NCBI GenBank assembly: GCA_947488295.1
Contig: CANKYU010000001.1
Location: 434,001-498,000 of the forward strand
Length of the DNA: 64,000 nt
DNA from: an uncultured Anderseniella sp.
GTDB taxonomy: Bacteria; Pseudomonadota; Alphaproteobacteria; Rhizobiales; Aestuariivirgaceae
Direction: 5' to 3'
The position numbers and the translations under genes were made by a program. Positions 35,226-44,448 of the stretch are shown here, piece by piece. A model generated the notes under the pieces. The model worked only from the letters and a program-made list of their open reading frames with translations. It was not told the DNA's origin and did no database searches. Position 1 is the first letter of the stretch. Each line of letters begins with the position of its first letter.

Positions 35226-35537
35226 TCAGTTGTGTTTGCGGCGGTAGATGCGGCGGCTTTGACGGTTCAGTGTGCGATGCATGCGTGCACGTTCACGGGG
35301 TGTCACGACACCGTCGGCCTTGAAGCGGCGTTCCTGATTGTGGATGCGGGCCTGACCGCGAACCAGGTGTCCGGTTTCACGAAGCGTCAGCGAGCCGTTC
35401 TGCACGCCATTGAAAATTCGCTCCGCCTGATTGTGCTGGCGCCAGTCCGCGCCGGGGGTGGATTGGGCTGCGGCAGAGCCGGCACTGAACGAAACGGTCA
35501 GAACTGAAGCTGCAATGATCAGAAGTGACTTGTACAT
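35226..35537 (-). CDS. Small exported basic protein
   Basis: A 103-residue protein with a clear Sec signal (MYKSLLIIAASVLTVSFSAG, cleavage near AAA-Q). The mature part is helical and ends in a strongly basic stretch (RARMHRTLNRQSRRIYRRKH). It contains two related helices (RIFNGVQNGSLTLRETGHL and QERRFKADGVVTPRERARM), like a degenerate EF-hand-type pair but without acidic loops. Start at 35537 has GGAG 6 bases upstream. I do not recognise a named family with certainty. It is followed by a good terminator. Confidence 0.75.
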   Translation of the reverse strand: MYKSLLIIAASVLTVSFSAGSAAAQSTPGADWRQHNQAERIFNGVQNGSLTLRETGHLVRGQARIHNQERRFKADGVVTPRERARMHRTLNRQSRRIYRRKHN

Positions 35538-35678
35538 TTTCTTCTCCATCTGGCTTATTTCTTCTGCAGAGCGGATACTTTTTTGCTCTGATGTCGAAAC
35601 CATAACCAGGGCCCGCTGAGAAGCCGCTGACAGGAGATGTCAGTGTTTTGTCAGTTTCAAAGTGGTAGCTCACATTGA

Positions 35679-36125
35679 ATGAATGAAAATCTGCAGGTGC
35701 CGGACAAAAAACATCAGTTGTCGCGCCGGGCCTTTCTGACGGCCTGCGCGGCTATGATATGTTGTGTCCTGCCGGACGATCCCGCCGCGGCGCAGGGACT
35801 GCCACCATGGCGCCGCCGCCGGCGTGAGCGTCGCCGTGAACGCCGGCGTCGCAGATGGCGCAGGCGCGAGCGCCGGCAATTGCGTGATGCGATCGAAAGC
35901 GGTGAAGTCAGGCCGCTACGCGACCTGATGCGGAAATTCAAGAGACAGGTCGATGGTGAGGTGCTCGATGTAAGATATCGCGAACGCGGGCCAAACCGTG
36001 TCTATATATTCATCGTCCTGCTGCCGAACGGACGCGTCACCCGATATGTCATGGATGCCAGAAACGAGAGGATATTCACTCTGGACGAGGCATTTGATCA
36101 TTATGGCTTCAGGCAGCGGGACTAG
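35679..36125 (+). CDS. Exported protein with poly-arginine linker and PepSY-like C-terminus
   Basis: A 148-residue protein. It has a Tat-like signal (LSRRAFLTACAAM) ending near AAA-Q, then an extreme Arg-rich run of about 26 residues at 45-70 (PPWRRRRRERRRERRRRRWR and on). The C-terminal ~75 residues resemble a PepSY fold: LRDLMRKFKRQVDGEVLDVRY, then YIFIVLLPNGRVTRYVMDA. It lies 33 bases before a two-component operon. PepSY proteins next to PhoPQ-like systems are common, and it may modulate the sensor; this is inferred. Confidence 0.72.
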   Translation: MNENLQVPDKKHQLSRRAFLTACAAMICCVLPDDPAAAQGLPPWRRRRRERRRERRRRRWRRRERRQLRDAIESGEVRPLRDLMRKFKRQVDGEVLDVRYRERGPNRVYIFIVLLPNGRVTRYVMDARNERIFTLDEAFDHYGFRQRD

Positions 36126-36158
36126 AGATGCGGCACGTAACAAGGGGAAGTTCAGGCT

Positions 36159-36824
36159 TTGCGTATTCTGGTTGTTGAAGATGAACCGAAACTGTCGCGC
36201 GATGTGTGCCGCGTTCTGGAAGGCGCAGGTTTCGTGCCGGAAGTTGCCGAGGACGGCGAAGACGCCTGGTTTCTGGGCAGCACCGAAGACTATGCGGCCA
36301 TCGTGCTTGATCTCGGTTTGCCCAAGATCGACGGGATAAGCGTGCTGCAGCGCTGGCGCGAGGCCGACGTGACCATTCCGGTGCTCATCCTGACGGCGCG
36401 GTCGGGCTGGCGGGAACGGGTGACCGGGATAGATGCAGGTGCTGATGATTACCTCACCAAGCCGTTTCAGATGGAAGAGCTGATTGCCCGCCTGCACGCA
36501 ATTGTGCGCCGGACAGCAGGCAAGGCCACGTCCTCCATCAGCATTGGCCCGCTGACGCTGGATGCCCGTTTGATGCGGGTTTCCGTGGATGGCGCCCGTG
36601 TGAGCCTGACACCGCTGGAGTATCGTGCGTTGACTTTTCTTATCTACAATGCCGGTCGTGTCGTGGCTCCGCACGAACTTACCGAGCACGTCTACGGCAT
36701 TGGCCAGGAACGCGGAAACAACAATCTCGAGGTGCTGATCGGACGGCTCAGGCGCAAGATCGGCGCCTCGGTCATCGGAAACCGGCGCGGCTACGGCTAT
36801 ATCATAGGCGATGAGGCGGAATGA
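36159..36824 (+). CDS. OmpR/PhoP-family response regulator
   Basis: A 221-residue regulator. The receiver domain has acidic residues EDE at 7-9, phospho-acceptor Asp51 (VLDLGLP), and Thr/Lys in LTARS and KPF. The C-terminal winged helix (SLTPLEYRALTFLIYNAGRV and LIGRLRRKIGASVIGNRRGYGY) is of the OmpR type. The start is TTG 36159 with AGGGGAAG 8 bases upstream. It overlaps the histidine kinase gene by 4 bases. Sequence style is closest to PhoP. Confidence 0.92.
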   Translation: MRILVVEDEPKLSRDVCRVLEGAGFVPEVAEDGEDAWFLGSTEDYAAIVLDLGLPKIDGISVLQRWREADVTIPVLILTARSGWRERVTGIDAGADDYLTKPFQMEELIARLHAIVRRTAGKATSSISIGPLTLDARLMRVSVDGARVSLTPLEYRALTFLIYNAGRVVAPHELTEHVYGIGQERGNNNLEVLIGRLRRKIGASVIGNRRGYGYIIGDEAE

Positions 36825-38194
36825 TCTGGCGTTCGCTGAAATTCCGGCTTTTTGCTGCGGCGGCGATCTGCATCATCGGTGCCCTGGTCTTGTACTGGAG
36901 TGTGTTGACGCAGATTTTCGAGCAACACGTATCAGAGCGTTTGTACAAGGAACTCGAAGCACATCTGAACCAGTTGACCACACGGCTCGAAGCTACTGAC
37001 AAGGGCGAAATCACGGTTGCCGACACACTCGACAATCCGCGATTTGAGCGTCCGTTTGGCGGGTTGTACTGGCAGGTGACAACCGCAAGCAGCGAGGTAT
37101 ATTCATCGCGCTCTTTGTGGGACCAGACGATCGCGGCACCGGCGGGCCAGACCGGAACCGGTGAAATTTCCAGGCATCGTGATGTCAAGTCCAACACCGG
37201 GACCTTGTTGCTGGTGGGACGAACCGTCGTCATCAAGGCTGGCGAGAAGGACCTGCAGGTTCAGCTGATTGTGGCCATGGATCAGAATGAGCTGAATACG
37301 GCAAGAGCGTCATTTGCGTCTGATGTATCCATTCTGGTGGCGCTTCTGGCGCTGTTCCTGTTTGCGGCCATGGCGGTTCAGACCCTGATTGGCTTACGGC
37401 CGCTGAGCACGCTGCGGCAACGCGTGAATGCCATTTCAAGCAACCGGCAGGATGTGCTTGAAGGGCAGTTTCCCAGCGAGGTGGAACCCCTCGTGGCGGA
37501 ACTCAACGGTTTGCTCAACGAGAGAACGGACATGGTCGAGCGGGCACGGGCCAGTGCGTCGGATCTGGCTCATGGTCTTAAAACGCCGCTTGCCATCCTG
37601 TCCGCAGAAGGCCGCGCCATTGGCGAGGCCGGGCATGACGACATAGCCCGCGAGATCAACCTGCAGATCGGCGTCATGAACCGGCAGATCGAGCGACAAC
37701 TGGCCCGGGCCAGGGCGCGCGGGCAGCAGCGACTTGTAGGGCAGGGAACCGAACTCAAACCGGCAATCGGCAAGCTCGTACGGGCGTTCCGTCAACTGCC
37801 ACGTGGCCGCGAGATAACCTGGAACGAGGACATCGCAGCGGGACTGTCAGCAGACATCGACCTGATGGACCTTGAAGAGATCGCAGGCAATATTCTGGAC
37901 AACGCCCGCAAATGGGCCGATGACGAAGTGACGGTAAGCGCGCATGCCCGCGGCGAGGGTGAAGTGGTGATAGTTGTAGAGGACAACGGCCCGGGTGTGC
38001 CGAAGCAGCAAACGCTCGCCATATCACAGCGCGGCAACCGCATGGACGAGGAAGTTCCCGGGTCAGGTCTTGGTCTGGCCATCACGCAGGATATACTGGA
38101 TATCTATAATGGCAGCATGGCAATCGGGAACCTTGTGCCGCACGGACTGAGAATTGAGATCGTCCTGCCTGCATCAGGTGGTGCAGACGGTTGA
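36821..38194 (+). CDS. PhoQ-like sensor histidine kinase
   Basis: A 457-residue kinase. TM1 is at ~8-28, a periplasmic sensor of ~130 residues follows, TM2 is at ~165-188, then HAMP and the dimerisation helix with His251 in ASDLAHGLKTPLAILSAE. The ATPase boxes are N (NILDNARKWADD), G1 (VEDNGPGVP) and G2 (GSGLGLAITQDIL). It forms a two-component pair with the upstream regulator. The periplasmic stimulus is unknown, but the preceding PepSY-like exported protein is a candidate partner. Confidence 0.92.
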   Translation: MIWRSLKFRLFAAAAICIIGALVLYWSVLTQIFEQHVSERLYKELEAHLNQLTTRLEATDKGEITVADTLDNPRFERPFGGLYWQVTTASSEVYSSRSLWDQTIAAPAGQTGTGEISRHRDVKSNTGTLLLVGRTVVIKAGEKDLQVQLIVAMDQNELNTARASFASDVSILVALLALFLFAAMAVQTLIGLRPLSTLRQRVNAISSNRQDVLEGQFPSEVEPLVAELNGLLNERTDMVERARASASDLAHGLKTPLAILSAEGRAIGEAGHDDIAREINLQIGVMNRQIERQLARARARGQQRLVGQGTELKPAIGKLVRAFRQLPRGREITWNEDIAAGLSADIDLMDLEEIAGNILDNARKWADDEVTVSAHARGEGEVVIVVEDNGPGVPKQQTLAISQRGNRMDEEVPGSGLGLAITQDILDIYNGSMAIGNLVPHGLRIEIVLPASGGADG

Positions 38195-38220
38195 CCGCAG
38201 CCAGGCAGGGGATGTGAGAC

Positions 38221-38430
38221 ATGAACGACTTCAACTGGCACGCCGACGCCATATCCCGGTCCACACCGGTCACCGCGAGTTACAGAAACACCCAGAATGT
38301 TCGCCGGTTCCTGAAGTCCGAATGCGGTGCAGAGTTCAGGTTTGACCGCCCGTTCATGCAGTGGATCAAGGACGGGACCGACAAGACAATGGGCGACGTG
38401 GCCGACGAGTGGGTCAGGCGCCACGGGTGA
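38221..38430 (+). CDS. DUF6434 family small protein
   Basis: A 69-residue protein with the DUF6434 pattern: DFNWHADAISRSTPVTASYR, NTQNVRRFLKSECG, FRFDRPFMQWIKDG and the C-terminal KTMGDVADEWVRRH. AGGGGATGTGAG precedes the ATG. In other bacteria this domain often accompanies SAP-like DNA-binding domains. The function is unknown. It follows the kinase gene by 26 bases and may be co-transcribed. Confidence 0.8.
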   Translation: MNDFNWHADAISRSTPVTASYRNTQNVRRFLKSECGAEFRFDRPFMQWIKDGTDKTMGDVADEWVRRHG

Positions 38431-38584
38431 GAAAGCCGATGCTGCGATGGTTGCCCGTCGGATCTGCCGGATCTGACCGAACCATGTCCGTGCCTGAAAT
38501 GTCTCCGTAACCCGCGGCCAAACCCTCCAGATCATCAACACGCGGGCCCACCGGGATCAATGCGGTCAGCCTGAAAATTTCCAT
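38414..38584 (-). CDS. Possible 56-residue small protein
   Basis: An open frame on the minus strand running MEIFRLTALIPVGPRVDDLE and then GLAAGYGDISGTDMVRSDPA, DPTGNHRSIGFLTRGA. It overlaps the end of the DUF6434 gene tail to tail by 17 bases and fills an otherwise empty 265-base gap. Codon use looks coding-like, but the ribosome-binding site is weak and no family is recognised. Treat it as tentative. Confidence 0.3.
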   Translation of the reverse strand: MEIFRLTALIPVGPRVDDLEGLAAGYGDISGTDMVRSDPADPTGNHRSIGFLTRGA

Positions 38585-38621
38585 TCTTCATTGTTGCAAA
38601 CAGCCATGGTTCAAAAATTAC

Positions 38622-38637
38622 TTGTACGTATGTATAA
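38622..38637. promoter_or_regulatory. Inverted repeat upstream of the molybdenum hydroxylase operon
   Basis: TTGTAC-GTAT-GTATAA has 6-base arms with one mismatch, about 60 bases before the SMP-30 gene. It is a candidate site for the operon's own TetR regulator (44445-45170). Confidence 0.35.
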
Positions 38638-38695
38638 ATAATGCAAACCTGAAGGGATACTGAGTTGAAGTCACAAGGATCGGGTGCGGAAAGAC

Positions 38696-39616
38696 ATGGC
38701 AGAGACGTTCTCCATCGACTGCCTTCTCGATTGCCGGAACCATCTCGGCGAAGGACCTGTGTGGGACAGCGAGACGGGGACGCTTTACTGGGTGGACAGT
38801 ACGGGTCCGCGGGTTGGTAAAGACGCGATATGGCGCATGGACCCGGAAACCGGAGCCGTGAACTCATGGCCGTTGCCCAAGGATGTCGGCGCAATGGCAT
38901 TGCGCCGGAACGGCGGTGCCGTGCTGGCTCTGTCGGACGGGTTCTATGCTTTCGATTTCAAGACCGGCGAGATCGAACTGATCGCCAAGGTGGATGACGA
39001 TCCGACCCGGGCGCGGCTCAATGACGGCAAGTGCGACCGGATGGGTCGCTTCTTCGCCGGCGGCATGGACGATCAGGAAGAGTTGGGGATTTGCGGGCTT
39101 TGGCGGCTCGATCCGGATTTGAGCCTTCACAAGATAGAAGACGGGATCATCTGTTCCAACGGTCCGTGCTGGAGCCCGGACGATGCCACGTTTTATTTTG
39201 CCGACACCTTCAGGAATGAAATCTGGGCCTATGATTACAACCTTGAGACAGGGGTTCCGACCAACAAGCGGGTGTTCGCCTCCACGCAGGACGATACAGG
39301 TTTTGCCGATGGCTCGACCGTCGACGCCGAAGGCTATCTGTGGAATGCCCAGGTCATTTCCGGTGACCTGATCCGGTATGCACCCGATGGAACAGTTGAC
39401 CGCAAGATTTCCATGCCGGTGCGCAATATCACCTCTGTCATGTTCGGGGGCGATGATCTGCAGGACATCTATGTCACATCAATGGCGCGGGTCAGCCACC
39501 CCGCCGCGCATGATGGCTTCGAAAAACAGGCAAGGCCGCAATTTGCCGCCGGGAGCCTTTTCCGCATTCGCGGTCTGGGCATTCGGGGCGTTCCCGAGCC
39601 GCGGTTTGCCGGTTAA
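38696..39616 (+). CDS. SMP-30/gluconolactonase family lactonase
   Basis: A 306-residue six-bladed propeller of the SMP-30/LRE family. NHLGEGPVWDSETGTLYWVD carries the metal-ligand Glu, RLNDGKCDRMGRFFAGGM the Asn-Asp pair, and SNGPCWSPDD plus ADGSTVDAEGYLW the later Asn and Asp ligands. It would hydrolyse a lactone with a divalent metal. The ATG at 38696 is chosen; a GTG at 38684 preceded by AAGGA is possible. It is the first gene of an operon with a molybdenum hydroxylase, whose product could be its substrate. Confidence 0.87.
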   Translation: MAETFSIDCLLDCRNHLGEGPVWDSETGTLYWVDSTGPRVGKDAIWRMDPETGAVNSWPLPKDVGAMALRRNGGAVLALSDGFYAFDFKTGEIELIAKVDDDPTRARLNDGKCDRMGRFFAGGMDDQEELGICGLWRLDPDLSLHKIEDGIICSNGPCWSPDDATFYFADTFRNEIWAYDYNLETGVPTNKRVFASTQDDTGFADGSTVDAEGYLWNAQVISGDLIRYAPDGTVDRKISMPVRNITSVMFGGDDLQDIYVTSMARVSHPAAHDGFEKQARPQFAAGSLFRIRGLGIRGVPEPRFAG

Positions 39617-39631
39617 CAAGGGAGGAAAATA

Positions 39632-40495
39632 ATGAAACCAGCCGCATTTGAATACGAGTGTCCGACCGACTTGAAGGCCGCACTTGCCTTTCTGGACGCA
39701 GACACCGAGACGCGCATCCTGGCCGGCGGGCAAAGCCTTGTTCCAATGATGAACTTCCGCATGGCGACGCCGGAGCGCCTGATCGATATCAACCGGCTGC
39801 CGGACCTCGACTATGTCCGGGAGGAAGACGGCGATATCGTAATAGGTGCGCTGGCCCGGCACGGCGACATCAAGGCATCCGAATTGATAGCCGAACACCT
39901 GCCGGTGGTTGCCGAAGCCTACGAGTGGATCGCTCATGCTGCGGTTCGCAATCGCGGGACATTATGCGGCAATCTGTGTCACGCGGACCCGGCATCCGAA
40001 ATGCCGGCGGTAATGCAGGTTCTCGGGGCCAGGATGGTGGCATCCAGGCTTTCCGGCAGCAGACAGATCGCTGCTGAAGATTTCTTTCTCGGCACTTACG
40101 AGACGGCCCTGGAACCGGACGAGATGTTGACCGAAGTCCGGATTCCTAAACCGGAGCCGAATTCCAGCTGGGGATTTGAGGAAGTTGCCATGCGCAAGGG
40201 CGACTATGCCTGGTGCACGGTGGTCGTGATGCTGTCTGTCGAAGACGGAAAGATCAGGCAGCCGCGCATTGCCGTTTCCGGGATAAGCGATCATGCCCAC
40301 CGCCTTGGCGCGACGGAGGCCGGCCTGGAAGGTCGCGCACCTGATACAGCGCTTTTGGAAGAGCTGGCGCAATCGGCTGCTCAGGATGCCGATCCGATCG
40401 GAACAGAAACCGCCAACTCAGAGTACCGCCGCGATCTTCTGCGCGTTCTCATGCCTCGGGTACTGCAGGCGGCCATCGACCGGGCAGGCGAATAA
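39632..40495 (+). CDS. Molybdenum hydroxylase FAD-binding subunit (CoxM-like)
   Basis: A 287-residue medium subunit of the xanthine dehydrogenase family. The FAD motifs are AGGQSLVPMMNFRMATPERLIDI (PP-loop) and AVRNRGTLCGNLCHADPASEMPA. It transfers electrons from the iron-sulfur subunit to an acceptor. It follows the lactonase gene by 15 bases. Order FAD, FeS, Mo is the same as in coxMSL, but sequences differ clearly from the CO dehydrogenase genes at the other end of the window. Confidence 0.9.
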   Translation: MKPAAFEYECPTDLKAALAFLDADTETRILAGGQSLVPMMNFRMATPERLIDINRLPDLDYVREEDGDIVIGALARHGDIKASELIAEHLPVVAEAYEWIAHAAVRNRGTLCGNLCHADPASEMPAVMQVLGARMVASRLSGSRQIAAEDFFLGTYETALEPDEMLTEVRIPKPEPNSSWGFEEVAMRKGDYAWCTVVVMLSVEDGKIRQPRIAVSGISDHAHRLGATEAGLEGRAPDTALLEELAQSAAQDADPIGTETANSEYRRDLLRVLMPRVLQAAIDRAGE

Positions 40496-40507
40496 TTGGA
40501 GGAAAAG

Positions 40508-41011
<504 letters not shown>

Positions 41012-41031
41012 AGTCATTAAGGGAGGTCTTC

Positions 41032-43512
41032 ATGGCATCGCATCTGGATACAAACGTCATTCCACCCAGCCGTCAGCGCGAAGCACCGCGTGCCGGCATG
41101 ACATGGATCGGGCAGAGCATAAAACGGGTCGAAGATCCACGTATTCTGTCCGGTAAGGGAGGCTATATCGATGATGTGACCGTGCCCGGCATGGCCCATG
41201 CCGCGATGGTCACCAGCCCCCATGCACACGCACGGATCGTCAGCATAGACACATCCAAGGCCAAGGCACTCGCCGGCGTCATCGGGGTGTATACCGGCGC
41301 AGACCTGGCCACGGTGGTCGATCCGTGCCCCAGCTTCGCGTCTCCGCCCGTACCGCAACACGCCATGGCCATCGACAAGGTCCGCCACGTCGGCGAGGTC
41401 GTCGCGGCGGTGGTCGCCGAAGATCGCTATATTGCCGAAGACGCAGCCGGGCTGGTTGAGGTGGAATGGGAAATACTTCCTGCCAATGTCGATATTGAAG
41501 CAGCGCTAGAAGCCACCGGCGATGCGGTTCTGCATCCGGACGACCGCGAGAGTAACAAGGCGCTCGATGAAAGTTTCAGCTTTGGGCCGGTGGAGGAAGA
41601 TTTTGCCGCTGCCGACCACATCATCAAACGGAGGTTGCGCTGGAACCGCTCTTCGGCGCAGGCGATCGAGACCTGCGGCGTCATTGCGCAGTTCGATCCG
41701 TTCAAGGGCGGTTACACGATCCATGCGAATTCGAATTTCTACAACTTTATCCCGTTCGTGATCGGTGGTTCGCTGCGAGTATCACCGGGAGAGTTGCGCA
41801 TCGTGCCGGTGCTGACAGGCGGCAGCTTCGGCTCAAAGGTTTTTACCCACAAGATCATTATCCTCACGGGCGGACTGGCCCGTCTGGCGGGAGTCCCGGT
41901 AAAATATATCGAAGACCGGCTGGAGCATTTCACCAATTCCGACAGCCATGGCTCGGATCGGCTCTATGATGCCGAACTGGCAGTGAGCAAGGACGGCACC
42001 TTCAAGTCCCTGAGGTTTACAGTGCTGGATGACTATGGTGCTTACCTGCAGTTTGGTGTCGGAACCCATGGCAATGCCATGGCGCAGGTCACCGGTCCCT
42101 ACCAGATCGGCAGCTTTGCGATGCGCGTTATCGCGGTGCTGACCAACAAGACCCAACAGGGGCCTTATCGCGGTTTCGGGTCCGAAGTAACCAACTGGGT
42201 GATGGAACGCATGGTGGACGCGACCGCAGCCGAGCTTGGCCGCGATGCGCTGGAACTGCGTGAGCAGAATATGATTCAGCCGGATCAGTTTCCCTATATG
42301 ATCCCCACCGGAAACATCTATGACAGCGGCAATTTTCAGGAAGTTCTCGGCCAGGCCAAGGAGATGTTCGGCCTGGATGCCTGGCGCGAAAAAGCGGCCA
42401 AGCTGCGCGCCGAGGGGCGCTGTGTCGGCATCGGCGTTGCGACCTGTATGGAGCGTTCGGTCTACGGGCCGACGGAATGGTGGTCGCTCAACAACCGCGA
42501 AACACCAGGATTTACACTGACATCAACGCCTGAAGGGATCACCGCGCGATTTGACCCGTCGGGCAAGCTGTTCATCACTCTGAATTCACCGATGGTCGGC
42601 AACTCGCCCGAAACGGTTGTGACACAGATACTGGCCGAACGCCTGACCGTCGCACCTGAAGACATCGTGATCAACTATTCCGACAGTCAGTCGGGCTTTA
42701 ACGGTGTCGGACCGCAGGGCAGCCGGTTTACCGCGATGATCGCAGGTGCCTGTGTGAGTGCATCGATCAAACTGGAAGAGCGGCTCAAGCGTTTCGGAGC
42801 CCACATGCTGCAACGCCGGCCTGAAGATGTGGAGTTGCGGGGTGGCATGGTCGCGGTGAAAGGTTTGAAGGATCAGGAAAAGAGCTTTGCCGAAATCGCG
42901 CTGACCTCGAGTTTTTTCCGGCTCAGCTTTCCCGATGGCGAGGAATTCGACAGTGGAATTGAAACCACGGCGGTGTACGATCATCCCATTTCGACCGACC
43001 CTGCCGAAGACCGCTCGCATCTGGGCATCTTCTATCCGATCGTCGGCCACATCTGCCATATCGTGGCGGTTGAGGTGGACCCGGGCACCGGCAAGGTCGA
43101 GATGCTGGATTACTCCGCCGTGCATGATAACGGCACGATCGTGAACCCGCGCACGTTGGCCGGACAGGTCTGGGGCGGTACGGCAAACGGCATCGGCACG
43201 ACGCTGAGCGAGCAGTTCTGCTACGATTCAGAAGGGCAGTTCACCAATCCGAACTTCGCGGAGTTCGCGATGCCGACGGCCAATGAGATGCCGCGCAACT
43301 TCAAGCTTGGCCATGTTGAAACACCTTCGCCCTACACCGAGTACGGCATCAAGGGCGGTGGTGAAGGAGGTCGTCTTGGCGCGCCGTCTGCTCTGACAAG
43401 CGCCATCGAGGATGCGCTGTCGAATTATGGTGTCAGGATATCAGCATTGCCGGTCACGCCGCCGATCCTGCGCGGGCTGATCCGCGAGGCCGGACAATCA
43501 GCAGCCGGATAG
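41032..43512 (+). CDS. Molybdenum-binding large subunit, xanthine dehydrogenase family (substrate unknown)
   Basis: An 826-residue molybdopterin subunit. It starts with WIGQSIKRVEDPRILSGKGGYIDDV and has GGSFGSK near residue 264 and GGGEGGRLGAPSAL with the catalytic Glu near the C-terminus. The active-site loop is GPYRGFGSE at 377-385. It lacks the Cys of true CO dehydrogenases (AYRCSFR) and is not the form II AYRGAGR either. It therefore hydroxylates some other organic compound, perhaps an aldehyde or heterocycle. A GGGAGG sequence precedes the ATG. Confidence 0.88.
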   Translation: MASHLDTNVIPPSRQREAPRAGMTWIGQSIKRVEDPRILSGKGGYIDDVTVPGMAHAAMVTSPHAHARIVSIDTSKAKALAGVIGVYTGADLATVVDPCPSFASPPVPQHAMAIDKVRHVGEVVAAVVAEDRYIAEDAAGLVEVEWEILPANVDIEAALEATGDAVLHPDDRESNKALDESFSFGPVEEDFAAADHIIKRRLRWNRSSAQAIETCGVIAQFDPFKGGYTIHANSNFYNFIPFVIGGSLRVSPGELRIVPVLTGGSFGSKVFTHKIIILTGGLARLAGVPVKYIEDRLEHFTNSDSHGSDRLYDAELAVSKDGTFKSLRFTVLDDYGAYLQFGVGTHGNAMAQVTGPYQIGSFAMRVIAVLTNKTQQGPYRGFGSEVTNWVMERMVDATAAELGRDALELREQNMIQPDQFPYMIPTGNIYDSGNFQEVLGQAKEMFGLDAWREKAAKLRAEGRCVGIGVATCMERSVYGPTEWWSLNNRETPGFTLTSTPEGITARFDPSGKLFITLNSPMVGNSPETVVTQILAERLTVAPEDIVINYSDSQSGFNGVGPQGSRFTAMIAGACVSASIKLEERLKRFGAHMLQRRPEDVELRGGMVAVKGLKDQEKSFAEIALTSSFFRLSFPDGEEFDSGIETTAVYDHPISTDPAEDRSHLGIFYPIVGHICHIVAVEVDPGTGKVEMLDYSAVHDNGTIVNPRTLAGQVWGGTANGIGTTLSEQFCYDSEGQFTNPNFAEFAMPTANEMPRNFKLGHVETPSPYTEYGIKGGGEGGRLGAPSALTSAIEDALSNYGVRISALPVTPPILRGLIREAGQSAAG

Positions 43513-43521
43513 GACAGCACC

Positions 43522-44448
43522 ATGGCCAACCGCAGGCCCGTCATCATCAGCTGCGCGATAACGGGCGCAATCCACACTCCCTCGATGTCACCGTACCTGC
43601 CGGCGACAGCCGACGCGATCGTTGCGTCGGCGGTCGAGGCGGCACAGGCCGGTGCGGCGATCCTGCATCTGCACGCCCGCGACGAAGACACCGGCAAGCC
43701 TGACCAGAGTGTTGAAGGGTTTGGCCGCATCGTTCCCCGGATTGCGGGCAAAACCGTTGCAGTTCTCAACCTGACGACCGGCGGCAGCCCCTATATGACC
43801 GTCGAAGAACGGGTCCGCCCGGCGGCGCATTTCGCCCCGCAGCTTGCGTCGCTCAATATGGGTTCGATGAACATGGGGCTGTTTCCCATGCTGAAGCGGC
43901 ACGGCGGTATTTCCGGCTGGGAGAAAGATCATCTCGAAGGGTCGCGCGATCTGGTGTTTCGCAACAGCTACAAGGATATCGCCTACGTGCTGGAAACCTG
44001 TCGCGGCAACGGAACACGTTTCGAGTTCGAGTGTTATGATACCGCGCACCTTTACAACCTGGCGCATTTTGCCGATGAAGGCGTGGTTGAGCCGCCGTTC
44101 TTCGTGCAGACTGTCTTCGGTCTGCTGGGCGGTATCGGTGCCCATGCCGACGATATTGCTCATATGCGGCGCACGGCCGTCAGGCTTTTTGGCGATGATC
44201 TTGTCTGGTCCTCCCTCGGTGCAGGGGCACATCAGATGCGGGTCGCTGCCACGGTGGCCGCCTCCGGCGGGCATGTGCGGGTGGGGCTTGAGGATTCGCT
44301 GTGGTCAGGACCAGGCGAGCTTGCCGTATCAAATGCGGATCAGGTACGCACCGCGATTGCATTGATCGAAAGTATCGGGTGCCGCCCGGCAACTCCGGAC
44401 GAGGCGCGCGATATACTGAAGTTACAGCCCCGGAAAGGTGACACATGA
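43522..44448 (+). CDS. BKACE family (DUF849) beta-keto acid cleavage enzyme
   Basis: A 308-residue TIM-barrel zinc enzyme. CAITGAIHTPSMSPYLPATADAI and AAILHLHARDEDTGKPDQ contain the metal-binding His-x-His, then NLTTGGSPYMTVEER and VRVGLEDSLW. BKACE enzymes condense a beta-keto acid with acetyl-CoA to give acetoacetate and a new acyl-CoA. The start follows the Mo subunit by 9 bases and the stop overlaps the TetR start, so it is part of the operon. The substrate is not predictable from sequence alone. Confidence 0.88.
   Translation: MANRRPVIISCAITGAIHTPSMSPYLPATADAIVASAVEAAQAGAAILHLHARDEDTGKPDQSVEGFGRIVPRIAGKTVAVLNLTTGGSPYMTVEERVRPAAHFAPQLASLNMGSMNMGLFPMLKRHGGISGWEKDHLEGSRDLVFRNSYKDIAYVLETCRGNGTRFEFECYDTAHLYNLAHFADEGVVEPPFFVQTVFGLLGGIGAHADDIAHMRRTAVRLFGDDLVWSSLGAGAHQMRVAATVAASGGHVRVGLEDSLWSGPGELAVSNADQVRTAIALIESIGCRPATPDEARDILKLQPRKGDT

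Noticed and set aside
41032..43512. Annotation of this large subunit as a CO dehydrogenase
   Set aside because: The active-site loop is GPYRGFGSE, without the Cys of form I and different from form II AYRGAGR; the genomic context also points to another substrate.
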